Shown here one piece after another: positions 11,396 through 23,352 of a stretch of DNA of 64,000 bases (positions are counted from its first letter, which is position 1; every line of letters starts with the position of its first letter). Source of the DNA: Ambrosia x helenae (Eukaryota > Streptophyta > Magnoliopsida > Asterales > Asteraceae); the NCBI GenBank assembly GCA_030844895.1, contig CM061228.1, positions 59,346,033 to 59,410,032 on the forward strand, read 5' to 3'. Under the pieces are notes generated by a model. The model worked only from the letters and a program-made list of their open reading frames with translations. It ran no database searches and was not told the DNA's origin. Both the position numbers and the translations under genes were made by a program.

Positions 11396-11838
11396 CACCC
11401 TGCGTTGGGTTGACGTAAAAATTTTTAGGACGTTCTCCGCGGATTGCTTTCATCCGTCAACAGCAAGCACTTCGCGCAGTCGATGGCTATCATACGCCAC
11501 CGCAAAGCACTTCCCGAATATCGTGGAGCATTGCTTCTGACTGAAATACGCCCTAAAAAGGCGTCTTTCGCGGAGCATACCATTGCCTACTTAAAGCAAT
11601 CCACGGACGATAACTTTGGCGCGTCAAATGGTCCATCAACGAAGGGTACTCTTACTATAAGTTCAAGGCTCCTAAGTATTACACTTAACAGCAATGAACT
11701 GGGGGGATGGCACAGTATAACTCCACTTAGGATGAATCTCATACCATGATGCCCCGCATGATTTCACCCCCCGAGAAAGGTGTTGTTGATTCACCGCGCG
11801 CCATAACATTCGCACGCGCGCCATAACATTGGCCGCTC
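11396..11838. other. Unique spacer after the arrays
   Basis: Mixed-composition sequence with no supported gene. A short duplication, CGCGCGCCATAACATT, occurs twice just before 11830. It probably belongs to the same element as the arrays. Confidence 0.4.
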
Positions 11839-11990
11839 AAGGTTTTGGTACAATCTTTTTATATTTAGCATTATTTACTATCTAACAACTTATTACAAGT
11901 TAAGATATACTAACACAAGGCTGGGCGCCTCATAATACACCCATATTATATGATTGAGATACTTGCAGGTCTGGCAACGAGCCACATTAG
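11839..11990 (+). repeat. Direct repeat, right copy
   Basis: Diverged copy of 9709-9843, with the shared words AAGGTTTTGGTACAA, ACACAAGGCTGGGCGCC, ACACCCATAT and TTGCAGGTCTGG in the same order. It is followed by the 68-bp array. Confidence 0.7.
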
Positions 11991-12018
11991 CACCTGCAAC
12001 TACTGGACGCTCGCGCGC

Positions 12019-12154
12019 CGGTGACAGTTAGCCTAAAAGGTGACACTTAGCCGATAACAAGCGTAACGACCAACCCTCACACGCGTCGGTGACAGTTAAC
12101 TTAGAAGGTGACACTTAGTCGGTAACAAGCGCAACGAGCAACCTCCCACACACA
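12019..12154 (+). repeat. Two 68-bp tandem units
   Basis: Copies begin at 12019 and 12087. Each holds CGGTGACAGTTA, AAGGTGACACTTAG and ATAACAAGCG/GTAACAAGCG words. The GGTGACA/GGTAAC words recall the 70-bp array, which suggests common descent. Confidence 0.8.
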
Positions 12155-12291
12155 TCACAAGAAGATGAAATGTTCGAGTCATTGGTCCACCGAGAAGATA
12201 AAGCTCTTAATCTTCATTCCCGAGCACTCCTAATTAGTCCAGCGCTCCACCCAACGCTTGCACTTGGGAGCAACACTAGACTAGGGGGACT

Positions 12292-12745
12292 TGTAGAGGT
12301 ATGGTGCTCGACCCGACATACCGTCTTTATTATTTGTTACTTCTAATATTATTTACTAATATTGGGGTGTGGAGGTAACCCCCTAACTGGGCTTGGTGCC
12401 AATGGGCTATGTGCCCATATAGTTAGGGGTCCATGATGTCTGGCCCATTAAGGCCCATGAGAAGCCCTATAAAAGAGGTCATCACCTCTCATTAGGGCAC
12501 AAGTTATCACATACACATTACCCCCTGATAACACATGGCTGCCGCCAGAGCCGCCATCACTTTTTGTGTCTGTACGTTGGACTCCATTTATGGTTTCCTA
12601 GCAGTCACCTCCACGCCCCACCTTTCATTTCTCTTCGCAGGTCTGGATCTCACCGGAGAAGACGAAGGCCGAGCTGTGGTTCCCCTATTCAACACCGTCG
12701 AGGCATACACCGGCCAGCTGTGCAGGTTATTGTTTCTTCACATCT
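12292..12745 (+). mobile_element. Candidate LTR with TATA box (3' end of array-bearing element)
   Basis: A polypurine-tract-like GACTAGGGGGACT (12279-12291) is directly followed by TGTAGAGG, the expected arrangement at a 3' LTR start. TATAAAA lies at 12468-12474, with a CT-rich start region after it. The 3' CA boundary and a matching 5' LTR are not visible, so it may be a truncated or solo LTR. Lineage unknown. Confidence 0.4.
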
Positions 12746-13613
12746 AAGTATAACCTTGCATTTTCTTCAATTTTCTATATCATAATAGTCTTTTATGCGT
12801 TCTCTTTATTTCTTTACAACTCCAATATTTTCCCCTTCAACTCTTTATTTCTTCAATTTCTCTGTAATAATATTCATCTATCCATTCTCTTGTTCTTCAT
12901 CTTGTTTCAACTCTGCTATTCATTTTTTCAATTGTCACACCTACATAAATTTCATTATAATAAAACATATATGCACAAAACATGTGCTCAACTATCTAAA
13001 GACCCATCATTGACGAATTACCTTACCTTAACATACTCAAGTTTACCCGTTCTTATACTTCATCAATTCGACTTCAGGGGCCCATTGGTCTTAACTAGAA
13101 TGTATATAATGAAAAAAAAAAGAATAGTATTGTTACCTTCCCATCAAGTAAGGATAGATCGAGAACATATAGCTCTAACGACATAAGCAATCGTTCACGG
13201 AAGTCAAACTACATTATTGACTGATGGTAGCTGAGTATAGCAAAACCATAACAGATTTTTCAATGGGGCTTCCTGTTGACGGTGGTGCTTTACGACATCG
13301 GTAGTTGTTCAAAAGGAGAGTAGAGGTTTGTGAATTGTGAGAGATAGTTTAGGAGAGAGATATATGAACAGAGAGTATGCGTTTGTCGATTGATTGCTTT
13401 GTGGAATCAACTCCCTTAATTTTCGTGGTTTGTTGGTGAAAATATGGAAGGAAATCAAAGTCGCTTAATGAATAATAGGGTCGAGCGGGAGAATGGAAAC
13501 AAATTCAAAATGTTTCAATTTGGTTTAGATGGGAAGTCGGTCGACCCATTTGTTTATTCTCTCTACAATTTTTTTTTTTCTTTCGGTAATTAGTGAGCAA
13601 CAATTCCAATTAC
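12746..13613. other. AT-rich unassigned DNA
   Basis: T-rich tracts and short frames only. No recognisable gene or element boundary up to the SINE target site at 13614. Confidence 0.5.
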
Positions 13614-13631
13614 CAATTTCTCATATTTTCA

Positions 13632-14055
13632 TCCCCCACTTGTGGCTCAATGGTTGTCAGCTCAAATCTTCTTTGGAAGACTTTGAGTTCGATTCCCATA
13701 AGCTCCATTTGGGGGGTATTGCCAAGTGATGGTCGAAACTAGCCTACTTGTAGGTGCCAGGTTCGATTCTGATGGCCCCCCGGTTTTCTACTACCGTGCA
13801 TTTACTCCAGAGAGGCTTGCCTCTTGTGGAGTGTGCAACATCTGTCAAGTGGCAGGTGGCGGGAAATTTTCCGGGTGGAAGCCTTAGTGCCCCTTATGCG
13901 CATCCTCGACTCGCTTGTGGGCCGGCCACTTCCGTGTCAGTGTGGGCCCGGTTAAGACAACATAGTCTGACCATTGGAGAGTGGCTAGGGGACTCCCCTT
14001 CTGGGGGGTTGTGATGATGTCTGCCACAACATAGAAAATTCGCCTTCCAAAAAAA
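13632..14055 (+). mobile_element. Two-headed tRNA-like SINE with 18-bp target-site duplication
   Basis: The duplication CAATTTCTCATATTTTCA is perfect at 13614-13631 and 14056-14073, and an A-run precedes the right copy. Two tRNA-like segments lie in tandem. The first has TGGCTCAATGGTTG and GAGTTCGATTCCC. The second, about 80 bp on, has TTGCCAAGTGATGG and AGGTTCGATTCTG. A 300-bp GC-rich body follows. The element could be a dimeric SINE, or a single SINE whose left head is a decayed duplicate. Confidence 0.8.
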
Positions 14056-14105
14056 CAATTTCTCATATTTTCAACATGAGATAGTGGCTTTAGTACATGA
14101 CTTTA

Positions 14106-14622
14106 TGTATGCGTATAGGATCGGCTAATCAACAAAGAATATGATCAAACAAGTTCAATTCAGGTGCGGAATCCCTGAATTGATTACAAAATGATAATAA
14201 AACTAGCAAAACACACAAATCATCATAAACACTTTCATTTCATTCAATAACATAATCAATTACACTTTGAAAGCTTGTTTATAAAGATATTAATCAATTA
14301 TAGACTTATCAAAAACCCTAGGGAGAGACACACTCTGGGAGGGAAAACAAATGACAAAAGTTAAACATTCAAAATTGAGTTTGCCTTATAAAGACCTGCA
14401 CATTCGCCCAAATAGCTTGGTCAAATGTGCAGGTTCGATCGTTCATATAGGGCGAACTTGGACAAATATATATACAAATCTTCATTCGACCTCCCAGAAT
14501 CTACCTTCGACCATCCTGTTCTTCCTTCGACCGTTTACTTTTCACCTTCGATCAACCGATAACAATTATACAACTTGAAATTCGCAATTCAATAGCACTA
14601 GTCGCACTTTCGTGTATCTACA
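14106..14622 (-). mobile_element. 3' LTR of copia element A
   Basis: About 517 bp ending (plus view) CGTGTATCTACA, adjacent to the polypurine tract and the 3' ORF stop. It shares the words TAGGATCG and AGGTGCGGAATCCCT with the 5' LTR of element 1 (53679-54204), so the two belong to related families of similar LTR length. It contains several TTCGACC/TTCGATC words typical of element A non-coding DNA. The outer limit near 14106 (TGTATGCG) is uncertain by a few bases. Confidence 0.65.
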
Positions 14623-14635
14623 AACTCCCTCTCGA
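14623..14635 (-). promoter_or_regulatory. Polypurine tract of copia element A
   Basis: On the minus strand TCGAGAGGGAGTT lies directly before the LTR start TGTAGATAC, the position of the primer for second-strand synthesis. The 3' ORF ends immediately upstream of it. Confidence 0.55.
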
Positions 14636-17600
14636 CTATTGCTTGAATTTCTTAAGCCTTCGCTCTTCATCCATAGTCTTGTTCATCAGTTTGATATGCA
14701 ATAACGTCTTTTGTTCTTTCGTCATCACTGGTTCAAGAGTTTGTTTAGGCCTATTCTTTTCAACATTCTGAATCTTAACAAACTTCCCTAGCTTCTTGTC
14801 AAAATCACAACCCGCATTGACATCCCATGCAAAACATAAAAATACCACACGTTGGTATTTAGATGCCTGTTCACTGTCTTTCTCTTCACAGTAAATCGGA
14901 TTATAGTATAACATGATGATATCCTCGTGCGAGCAATTGATCAGCCACATTGGGTCAAAGATATGAATCTTCTTAAAATCCTTCAAACCATCCTTCAGGA
15001 CAATAATAGCCTCTGCTGTCTTCCAGTCATAGTACCACCACACAAAATCTTTTGAAAAGTGTTATGGAATTTGCATCAAAGGAATATGCTTCAACACTTT
15101 TGGTGGTTTATACATCAAAGTCACCTTGTATAACCCCGTAATCTCATCCTTCTCCTTCTTGTGAACAATTCTTTTAGGATATTGTAGGATAAACACATCC
15201 CACTTCGTTCTGCTCTCCCTCGCCATGCGATCTGCAAAGTAACCAACGAGATGGTTGTTTACTGAAGCACTGACATTTTATGTCTGCAGATATCGCGAAC
15301 AGCCCAGTATGGTAGTGTCTTAATATCATGGATTCTGTTGAAGTACATAATTCCTTTCTCCCATTTCACAGCGACACACTTAAGTTGTCTTAAATACTTC
15401 CAGCCGAGAGCTTTGCCTTTGAATAACTCGTTATGAAATTTGTAAAAGCTACCTTGAACTTCAGTCTTTGGACGGTTAGCTTCTTTTTCTTTAAGCTTTC
15501 TCAATAATTCTTTCAAATCATCAGATTGTTCAACATTTGGCCACTGACAATCTGTATTCTTGAACACTTCTTCAACAAACTTCTTACTCTTCTCACGAGC
15601 AAGTTTCTCAGCCTGGCTCAACATTTCATCAGAGAATTCAGGAAATCCAGAATCTTTATTATTCTTGAAGTATTCTGGATATTCCTCACTCGTAATATCC
15701 TCCATCTCTACCTCTTCAAACACTGGAATATCTCTATCATCAGAGTGATTACCTGCTTCTTTCTCAGGTATATTCGGTATCTGGTTCTCACTCATCAACT
15801 CCTCAAGAGATTTACCAACTTGTTTCGCCAGTCCTTCTAATATCTCTTTTGACACGGCTGCAGAAACTTCTCCGTCTTCTAGATCAGGATCATTATATTC
15901 AAGCTCAAAACGCATATCGTTTGACTCAAATATTTCTGGAAACCTACCGGTCATCTCGATCGTCCAGACTCTATCAGTCAACATCTGGCGATATAATTTC
16001 TTTATCTTCTTCAGATAAGGCTCTTAATTTCCCATTCCAGAAAATATTATCATCGTCAGTAGTGCCACCAGGAGCTTTCGAACTAGACTCTCCTGTGTCT
16101 TTACCTGATCCTCTATTTTCATACTTATACTTGTCAGTATCATCATCATCATCATCCTCATCACTATCAGCAGAGATATTACCATCACCTGAATTATCAC
16201 CTGAACCATCATCATCACCATCATCTTTCTTCTTAGGAGCATCACCGCATCCTCGTCCAATTCATCATCTTCTTCTTCTTCATCAGATGGTTCAAAATCT
16301 ACCTGTTCTTCTTCAGGATCTTTATCTTCCTCTCCAGCTTTCAGTTGTGGAGCTTTTGAGTATAAATCTTTTATCAGATTATTCATGCTCTTGTTCGTTT
16401 CTCTCAGCGTTTTGTTCTCAAGCCTCAAATTAATATACCTTCTCGTATTTCTCTGCTCATGTGATAACAACTTCTGATTCTCAGCTTGAAGTTGTTTAAT
16501 ATTTGCTTGCAAACCTTCTTGATTTTCCTGTGAAGAGACAACAACATCCAACATCTTCTTGTCATTCTTCCTCAACTGCTCAATCTCTGCTTGTTGCTGA
16601 TTAATGATCTTCATCATATATGCAAGCTTCTAGTTAACTGCATTCATCACATCACTATCTACAACAACCTTTAGTGTTGAAGTTTCAGCAACTGGAGTCT
16701 TTTGTTTCTTTAGCTTTTGCAAGACTCTGTCTAAAGCAGCATTGAAATCATCAGTAGGCAATTCAGTTTGCTCAGCAGCAGATGATGTTTTCTGTTTTTT
16801 TGCCACTAGGGATGTCATGGAGACTTAGAGCTAGATACTGCAGGAACTTTCTTCCAAGCAATTAGATTCTCAATGTCTTTAGCTTTTTTCTGCATCGGCT
16901 TTACAACTTTCTCTGCCTTTTCTTTCTTTTTATATGTAGGCTTTTTCTGTTTCTCTCCCGTCTTTGGCGATCCTCCAAAATCTTCAGATCCCAAACCTAA
17001 ACCTTCATCAATCTCATCCAATGCAATAGGACTTTTTGTCCTCTGCTCTTCTAAAGACTTGTTTAGACTTTCAAACTCACCAGCCACAGTGGCCTTGGGC
17101 GTGGTGCTCTTAATAGTCTCATTATCTGAATCCCATCTCTCTTCAACCTGAGTTTCTTCTGAATCCATTGATTCTTCATCCACCAAGTGAGTACCTTTCT
17201 TCGCAACACTCTTCTGTCTACGAGATTTCTTCTTTGGTGGTTTTCACAGTATCATCCTCCTTTTCTTTCCCTTTCCCTTTATCACTCTTCGCACCAACAT
17301 TCACTACTTGCCTTTTCCTTTTTGCCTCAGGATCAACAGGGCATAAAGGATTGTCTTCATCAGATTCACTGTTATCATGCCTGACTTTATCAGTACCTGG
17401 ATCTACATATCCTGGATTGATCAGATGACCAAACAGGTTCTTCAATGGTGGTCTCTCATTCATTGGTACGCCTTTGTAACCCTTCATCCTTACTAAAGTA
17501 TTCAGATTCATGTGATCCTGAACGATTATCTGAGTAGGATCTCTTCTCAAATTCTTGTACTTTTCATCAAATATCATCAGCATGAATCTTGGATATAGCA

Positions 17601-18039
17601 AAAACTTCTTGTTCTTCAACCTCTGAGTGGTTCCAGCATGTGTTCAAGTATCATTCCAGATACATTGAAAGGCTTGTTCAAGATTAGGGCAACCATCAAA
17701 GAGCTAATACTCTTCCTCATTACATCATAACCTCCACTCACTGATCCAAACACATGTAACATAACGTGAGCAAGATACTTGAACTGCGGACATAGCTTTC
17801 CTTTGTGTAATGAACCATCAGTAATCGGTCCATTGTATTTCATTCTAAGGAAGCACTTTCTCTGCTCAATCCATGAAAGAACTCTTGGATCTGTCTTCTT
17901 ATCCGTAAACTTCAGTGCTTGTCTGATGTCATCTTCAGAAATTGTGTGCTGCTTCAAATGGTAACTCTTCAACATGTTCTTTTCCAGCTGCCTTTTCTGA
18001 AGATCCTGCAGGAACATCAGTACTCTGTGGTTCAGACAT
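14636..18039 (-). pseudogene. Large 3' ORF of copia element A (env-like position)
   Basis: About 1,100 codons, broken by frameshifts and stops, between pol and the 3' LTR in pol orientation. This is where Sireviruses carry their env-like or extra ORF. Order from the N end: a conserved globular part (about 18017-17450; RKCFLRMKY, LNKPFNVSGMIL, LLYPRFM, MKGYKGVP), Lys/Glu-rich linkers (17400-16820), a coiled coil rich in Gln/Asn/Leu (16617-16330), an acidic run of Glu/Asp (about 16320-16240), then a C-terminal part with PDLEDGEV and SDEMLSQAEKL motifs (15984-15259) and a last block at 15043-14636. The N-terminal part is clearly homologous to the ORF at 42092-43545, and the coiled-coil/acidic half to 32500-33990. 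I see no signal peptide or membrane segment, so 'envelope' describes position, not shown function. Confidence 0.75.
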
Positions 18040-18060
18040 AGTTAAACTGCAAAGCAAATC

Positions 18061-18990
18061 AAGAAAACACGTTAAAGACAGACAAAATAACCAAAACTTG
18101 AAATTTTTGATTTTGAAATTCTACATTCGACCATTTGAAGGTACGAATGTGAAAATTGGGGTTCGAATGTGGATTTTAAGGTTCGAATGTGAAAATTAGT
18201 GTTTAAAAATGTACATTCGACCGTTTAGTTCCACTTTCGACCGTTTGAACATCTACATTCGACCAAAAATCCATTTTCGACCATTTAAAATTGGGCGAAT
18301 GGGACTGTTCATCTTCTCAAATTGCAGATTTTGATTTAAAATGTTTTAACATGCCATTTTGATTTGAAAAGTATCTAATATGGCCGATAAACAATTCCCA
18401 ATCATCAATTTTGATTATTACTCAGTGTTTATGTGTTTTAACCTAAAATCTAGGGTTTGAAGCATTTTAAACATCAATTTATCAATCAAACATGATTAAA
18501 CCCTTGATTTTTGTTTATTCTCCCCCTAAAACACTTAAACACCAAAACCTCTACATCAATTGTTATTATTAATGGTCAGAAAACAATGTTTGATTCAAGT
18601 TAGGGTTCGATCAGAAAATCTATGATTCTGATTTTGTTTGTGGATGAATACCTACAAATGATATGTTGAAATGATCAGTAAAACACGTAGATTACAATGA
18701 TCAGATTTTTAAATCACGAGCAACAAGGTTCCTTAATCTCAGAAATTTAAAAAATTTTGAATAAGGAGTCGAATGTGCAGATTAGGGTTATATAGGCTCC
18801 ACATTCGACCAAACAACTAGGGCGAATGTGAAAATTTGTCCACCTTCGACCCTATTTAAAGGTTCGAATGTAGACAAATGGTTCGAATGTGAAAATAACA
18901 TAAGAACACTCACATTCGACCGTTTGAAAGGTTCGAATGAGCAGGAAAAGTTCCACCTTCGACCCAACGAAGGAGCGAATGAAACTTGGA
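18061..18990. repeat. Dispersed TTCGAA/TTCGACC motif clusters (element A)
   Basis: Two dense clusters, about 18120-18300 and 18770-18985, hold roughly twenty copies of ATTCGACC, TTTCGACC or CTTCGACC and of the other orientation, GGTTCGAATG or GGGCGAATG, at irregular 10-40 bp spacing. More copies lie in the LTR (14430-14560). They often pair as ATTCGACC...GGTTCGAAT, so hairpins can form. The ORF and pol regions nearby lack this density. Confidence 0.85.
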
Positions 18991-20266
18991 ATTTTTGAAG
19001 TTTTTACCAAATCTCAAAATCGAGTCCCGTTCAAAATTTTTCTCAACTTTTAAGCATCCGACATTCATTATTTCTCATTTTAAAGATGACAACACTCAAA
19101 TGGTCCATCAAGCTTTAGAAAATCACCATAAACCACCATCAGTTATCAAAAATAAGATAGAAATGTAAAATCTTTTGGATTTTCTAAACTTTTTGTTAAA
19201 ATACACCTAAAATCTTTTTGAATTTTGTATTTTTGACGAGAAATATAAAAAGCATAAATGTAAAGATAAAGAAGTAAATATTTTGTGATTTCCGCTAAGA
19301 GGATCATATCAGTTTTTGAGAAATCTGGTCACACCGTTGATCTTTTGATTTATTATCATTAAAGACAATGTGTGATCTGGCAACTGCTGATATTGTGATC
19401 CACATAAACTCACATGCAGACTGTTGTGCAGTGCTTTAGACTGATACTATTATTTATAGTATAAACTCAATTGTCAGTAGTTCCCACGCACACGACATAC
19501 TCCCGTATCAAGAAGCAAATGCACAAAGACTCATTGTAACGCGTGATTATGCTTTCGTCCTCTGTAATTTTACAAGGTATGAGGCACAGAGGTATACAGG
19601 TCAGCAAAATAATGCTACAAAGTAACGTGTGCACTCTACCAGGTTGAAGGCTGATATAAATCATGATTTGCATCAATGATTGGATACAATGCATTAGATA
19701 ATCTTTGATTATCGTCATACATTGGAAGTTCCTCAATTCGGTAACTTTAGGATTTGGCTTTACAGCTCTTTTATAAAGACACCCTATCTGATCTAGGTCT
19801 GTAATGAATTACAGCAGAAGATCAGAGAGGCTATCCCCATATAACTAATAACATAACGACCCGAAACCTCCGAATTTTGTATAAAAACCCTATCAAACGA
19901 AATTACGCTATTAAGACCATATGCCCTTGAAGAGTTCATCCACACAACAATTCGTTATGTATCAGGCACGCAGTAATAGGTCTACGAAGCCTATCAACAC
20001 ATCACACAGACTCAAACACACGCCTTATATTGCATTACACTTCTTTAGCATGTGTCAGATCCCCACTGATGTACTATCATTTCCCTTTTTTCTCCTGGAA
20101 ATCATTTTGGGTTTTCTATTTTTTTATGAGTTTTTGAATTTTTCAATGTTTTTGGTTTTTCTAAAAATAAAATCTACCTAAAATGTAAAACATATTTTTG
20201 GGTTTTTGTATTTTTCTGAAAAAACAGTAAAAACTAAATCTAAAAAGCGATAAACTAAGGTGGTGA
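18991..20266. other. Non-coding spacer between pol and 3' ORF of element A
   Basis: AT-rich, no gene. It includes A/T-rich runs after the pol stop (20150-20266) that resemble those after pol in element 1 (39470-39660), so it is probably an ancestral part of the family rather than a new insertion. Confidence 0.5.
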
Positions 20267-23152
20267 TCAGTCTTGTTTTTCTTTTATACCGTTAGCTTTT
20301 AAAAGATATTCAAATCTTGATTTATCAATAGCTTTGGTAAAAAGATCTGCACGTTGATAGTCAGTGTGGATTTTGACCATGTCTATCAACTCTTTTGCGT
20401 AACAATCATGGATAAAATGATATTTGATCCGGATATGTTTAGCTTTCGAGTGATTTACTAAATCTTTTGTCAATGCAATTGCGGCCTCATTATCACAGTA
20501 AATAGGGGTTTTAAGAAATTGCAAACCGTAGTCCACCATCTGTTGTTGTATCCAGAGAACTTGCGAGCAGCAGCTTGATGCTGAGACGTATTCTGCTTCA
20601 CATGTGGATAAGGCGACTGCAGTTTGTTTCTTGCATTGCCAGGTCATGAGCCTGCTCCCCATAAACTGGCATCCAGCCGTTGTGGATTTGCTGTCTTTGT
20701 CACAGCCACCCCAATCTGCATCACTAAAAGCAATTAGGTCAAAATTATCATCATTAGGGTACCAAAGTCCTCTCGACAGACAACCCTTCAGATATCTAAG
20801 GATACGTTTAACAGCTGCAAGATAACTCTGTTTTGGCTTCGATTGATAACGTGCACAAAGACATGTGGCAAACATTATATCTGGTCTGGAAGCAGTGAGG
20901 TACATCAGAGACCCGACGATTGCTCTGTATGTAAAAGGATCAGTAAGCTCCCCCTTAGCGTCAACAACAATCCCGTGATTATGTTGTATCGGGGTATCCA
21001 TTGGCTTCGAATCATCCATCTGGAATCGGCTCAAGACTTCAGAAACATATTTCGTCTGGTGAATAAAGATCCCCGTTGGTCTTTGATCCACCTGCAAGCC
21101 TAGGAAAAACTGCATCTCTCCCATCGCACTCATTTCGAACTTTTCCTGCATCACACGTTCAAATTCTCTGCACAGAAGTTCATTAGTAGAACCAAAAATA
21201 ATGTCATCAACATAAATTTGCACAAGAAGCAAGTCATCCCCTGTTCGTTTTGTGAACAGTGTGCAATCTACCAAACCTCGTTTAAATCCTTTGGATAGAA
21301 GATACGTGCTCGACTAATCATACCATTGTCTTAGAGCCTGGTGCAACCCATAGAGAGCTTTGTTTAGAACGTAGACCTTATCCCGGTGAATAGGATCCTC
21401 AAAGCCTGGTGGTTGACCTACGTAAACTTCTTCCTTTACCACACCATAAAGAAACGTGCTTTAAACGTCCATTTGATACACCTTGAATTTCTTATAAGAT
21501 GCAAACGCCAGAAACATGCGGATAGCTTCTAAGCATGTAAACGGTGCATAAATCTCGTTATAATCTATTCCTTCAACTTGATGAAAGCCTTGTATGACCA
21601 AACGAGCTTTGTTCCTAACAATCACTCCTTTGTCATCCTTCTTACATTTAAACACCCATTTAGTTCCGATCTTTTTCCTTCCTGGAGGTAAATCTGTCAG
21701 TGTCCACACTCCAAGTTTCTGAAACTGTAATAACTCCTCTTGCATAGCCTCTACCCAAGCATCATCCAAAAGAGCATCCTTGTATGTCCGCGGCTCAACC
21801 AACGAAACATAACAAGCAAAAGACCAGTCATTTTGAAAACCTGATTTTTGAATTTTGGCATATAAAGCAAGAGCTCCAAGATTTGCTTGTGAGTTAGCAT
21901 TCCTCAATTGTCCTCTCGTCATGACATTGCTACCAGGATCACCATTAACCTGCTCGAGCGGGTGAATCCGATGTATCCGAGATTCCGGATAATCAGGTAC
22001 TTGTACTCCCGTCTGAGTAGTTAAATTCTCTGTTGAATCCAGATCATTACCCAAGTTGGATGATGAAGCACCAATTGGATTTGGGTTCACTAGAGGTGTC
22101 TCTGTAGCAACATCTTGAACAGCTTCACTTGTAACATCATCGTCATCTTCAGATTCCGATGAATTGAGAGTTGTGGAAGCTTCCTGAAATACCTCTTCTT
22201 CTGCTGCAGGAGCATTGGTATCATTAAAAGCTATTTGAGGGTTTACGGTGATCAGACGCACCAACGGTGATGTCACTGCATTTTCACACTCATAATATAA
22301 TCGTAATACAGCCTCTTCAACCAAGCTATCTAGATTGAATGATTCAAAGAAATCCTTGTAATCAAACATCCAGTCTGGACCGCTACCCTATACATTCTGA
22401 GTATACGGTTGAACTTCAACGTTAGCCCACTCCTCGACCTGATGAGTTCGTTTGTTGAATACCCATTTGGGCGGGGTTGCATATCCAATAAAGAATCCTT
22501 CTTCGGCCTTTGGTACGAACTTCTCAGATGGATTAACAATTGTACACGGGGCTCCAAACGGTTCTAGATACTCTAAGTTCGGCTTTCGTCGATTCAACAG
22601 CTCATACGAAGTTTTTCCAAACTTCTTCACCGTTAAAACTCGATTGAAGGTATAACAAGCTGCGTAAATTGTTTCATTCCAGAACATTACTGGAAGATTA
22701 GAATCCGCAAGCATTGTCCTTGCCGCTTCAATTAGAGTCCTGTTTTTGCGTTCTGCGACACCGTTCTGTTGAGGGGTATACGGAGCACTGTATTCATGAT
22801 GAATTCCTTTGTCTTCACAAACAGCATCCATTTGTGCGTTCTTGAACTCCGTCCCATTATCACTCCTAATTCTCTTGATCTTCAGACCATAGATATTTTC
22901 CAATCGAGTGAACAGAACCTTCAGATTATTAAACGTGTTGCTCTTATGATGCAAGCACATAACCCATGAAAATCTGGAATAGTCATCTGTAATCACAAGA
23001 CAGTACAATTCCCCAACATGACTTTTACGCTTGACCGTCCGAACAGATCCATGTGCAAATGCTCAAGTGGTAGTTCAACTGAATTGACTTTCTTTGGTTT
23101 ATGGGACTGCTTGTGCTGCTTTCCTTTCTTGCAACTCACACACTTGTCATTC
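20267..23152 (-). pseudogene. pol: Copia pol, element A: integrase, RT, RNase H
   Basis: Main part of a Ty1/copia polyprotein, C-terminal to the LINE. Integrase core: TDDYSRFSWV, RSDNGTEFKN and a downstream PQQNGVAERKNRT glutamate. Linker: MTRGQLRN. Reverse transcriptase: WVFKCKKDDKG, NKARLVIQGF, KVYQMDV and the YVDDIIFGS active site. RNase H: SDADWGGC, STCEAEYVS and CDNEAAIAL, ending GIKEKQD. The order integrase before RT defines copia. In-frame stops lie at about 22386 (after YTQNV), about 21460 (after YQMDV) and near 21314. The LINE separates it from protease. Sirevirus affinity is inferred from the 3' ORF and large gag. Confidence 0.9.
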
Positions 23153-23167
23153 AAATGAAAATGTTTA
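23153..23167 (+). repeat. LINE target-site duplication, left
   Basis: AAATGAAAATGTTTA, repeated at 30506-30520. It lies inside the copia integrase zinc-binding/linker region and defines the LINE insertion point. Confidence 0.85.
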
Positions 23168-23352
23168 AAAAAGGACGAAGCTAAGAAGCTAGGGTTTTCT
23201 CTCTGGTTGCGCGATTTTTGGCGATCCAGTGTTTTCTTCTTCGTTTCTCTTTTCCACAATTCTTAGCCCTATTTTTCTTTGTTCTTCTTCTTTGTGTTTC
23301 ACTGTTCCGGTAACTTTGTAGCTACTGGAATCTTCACAGTGCACGTGTTTGG

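Noticed and set aside
10256..11540. Long open frames of 125, 210 and 265 codons across the GC-rich arrays
   Set aside because: They exist because repeat units are stop-free and the 63-bp unit is divisible by three; all are repeats without domain, and frames occur on both strands.
15526..16433. Plus-strand frames rich in Ser/Leu
   Set aside because: Antisense shadows of the 3' ORF of element A.
14636..18039. Calling the 3' ORF a true envelope glycoprotein
   Set aside because: No signal peptide, membrane segment or glycoprotein features are visible; only its position is env-like.
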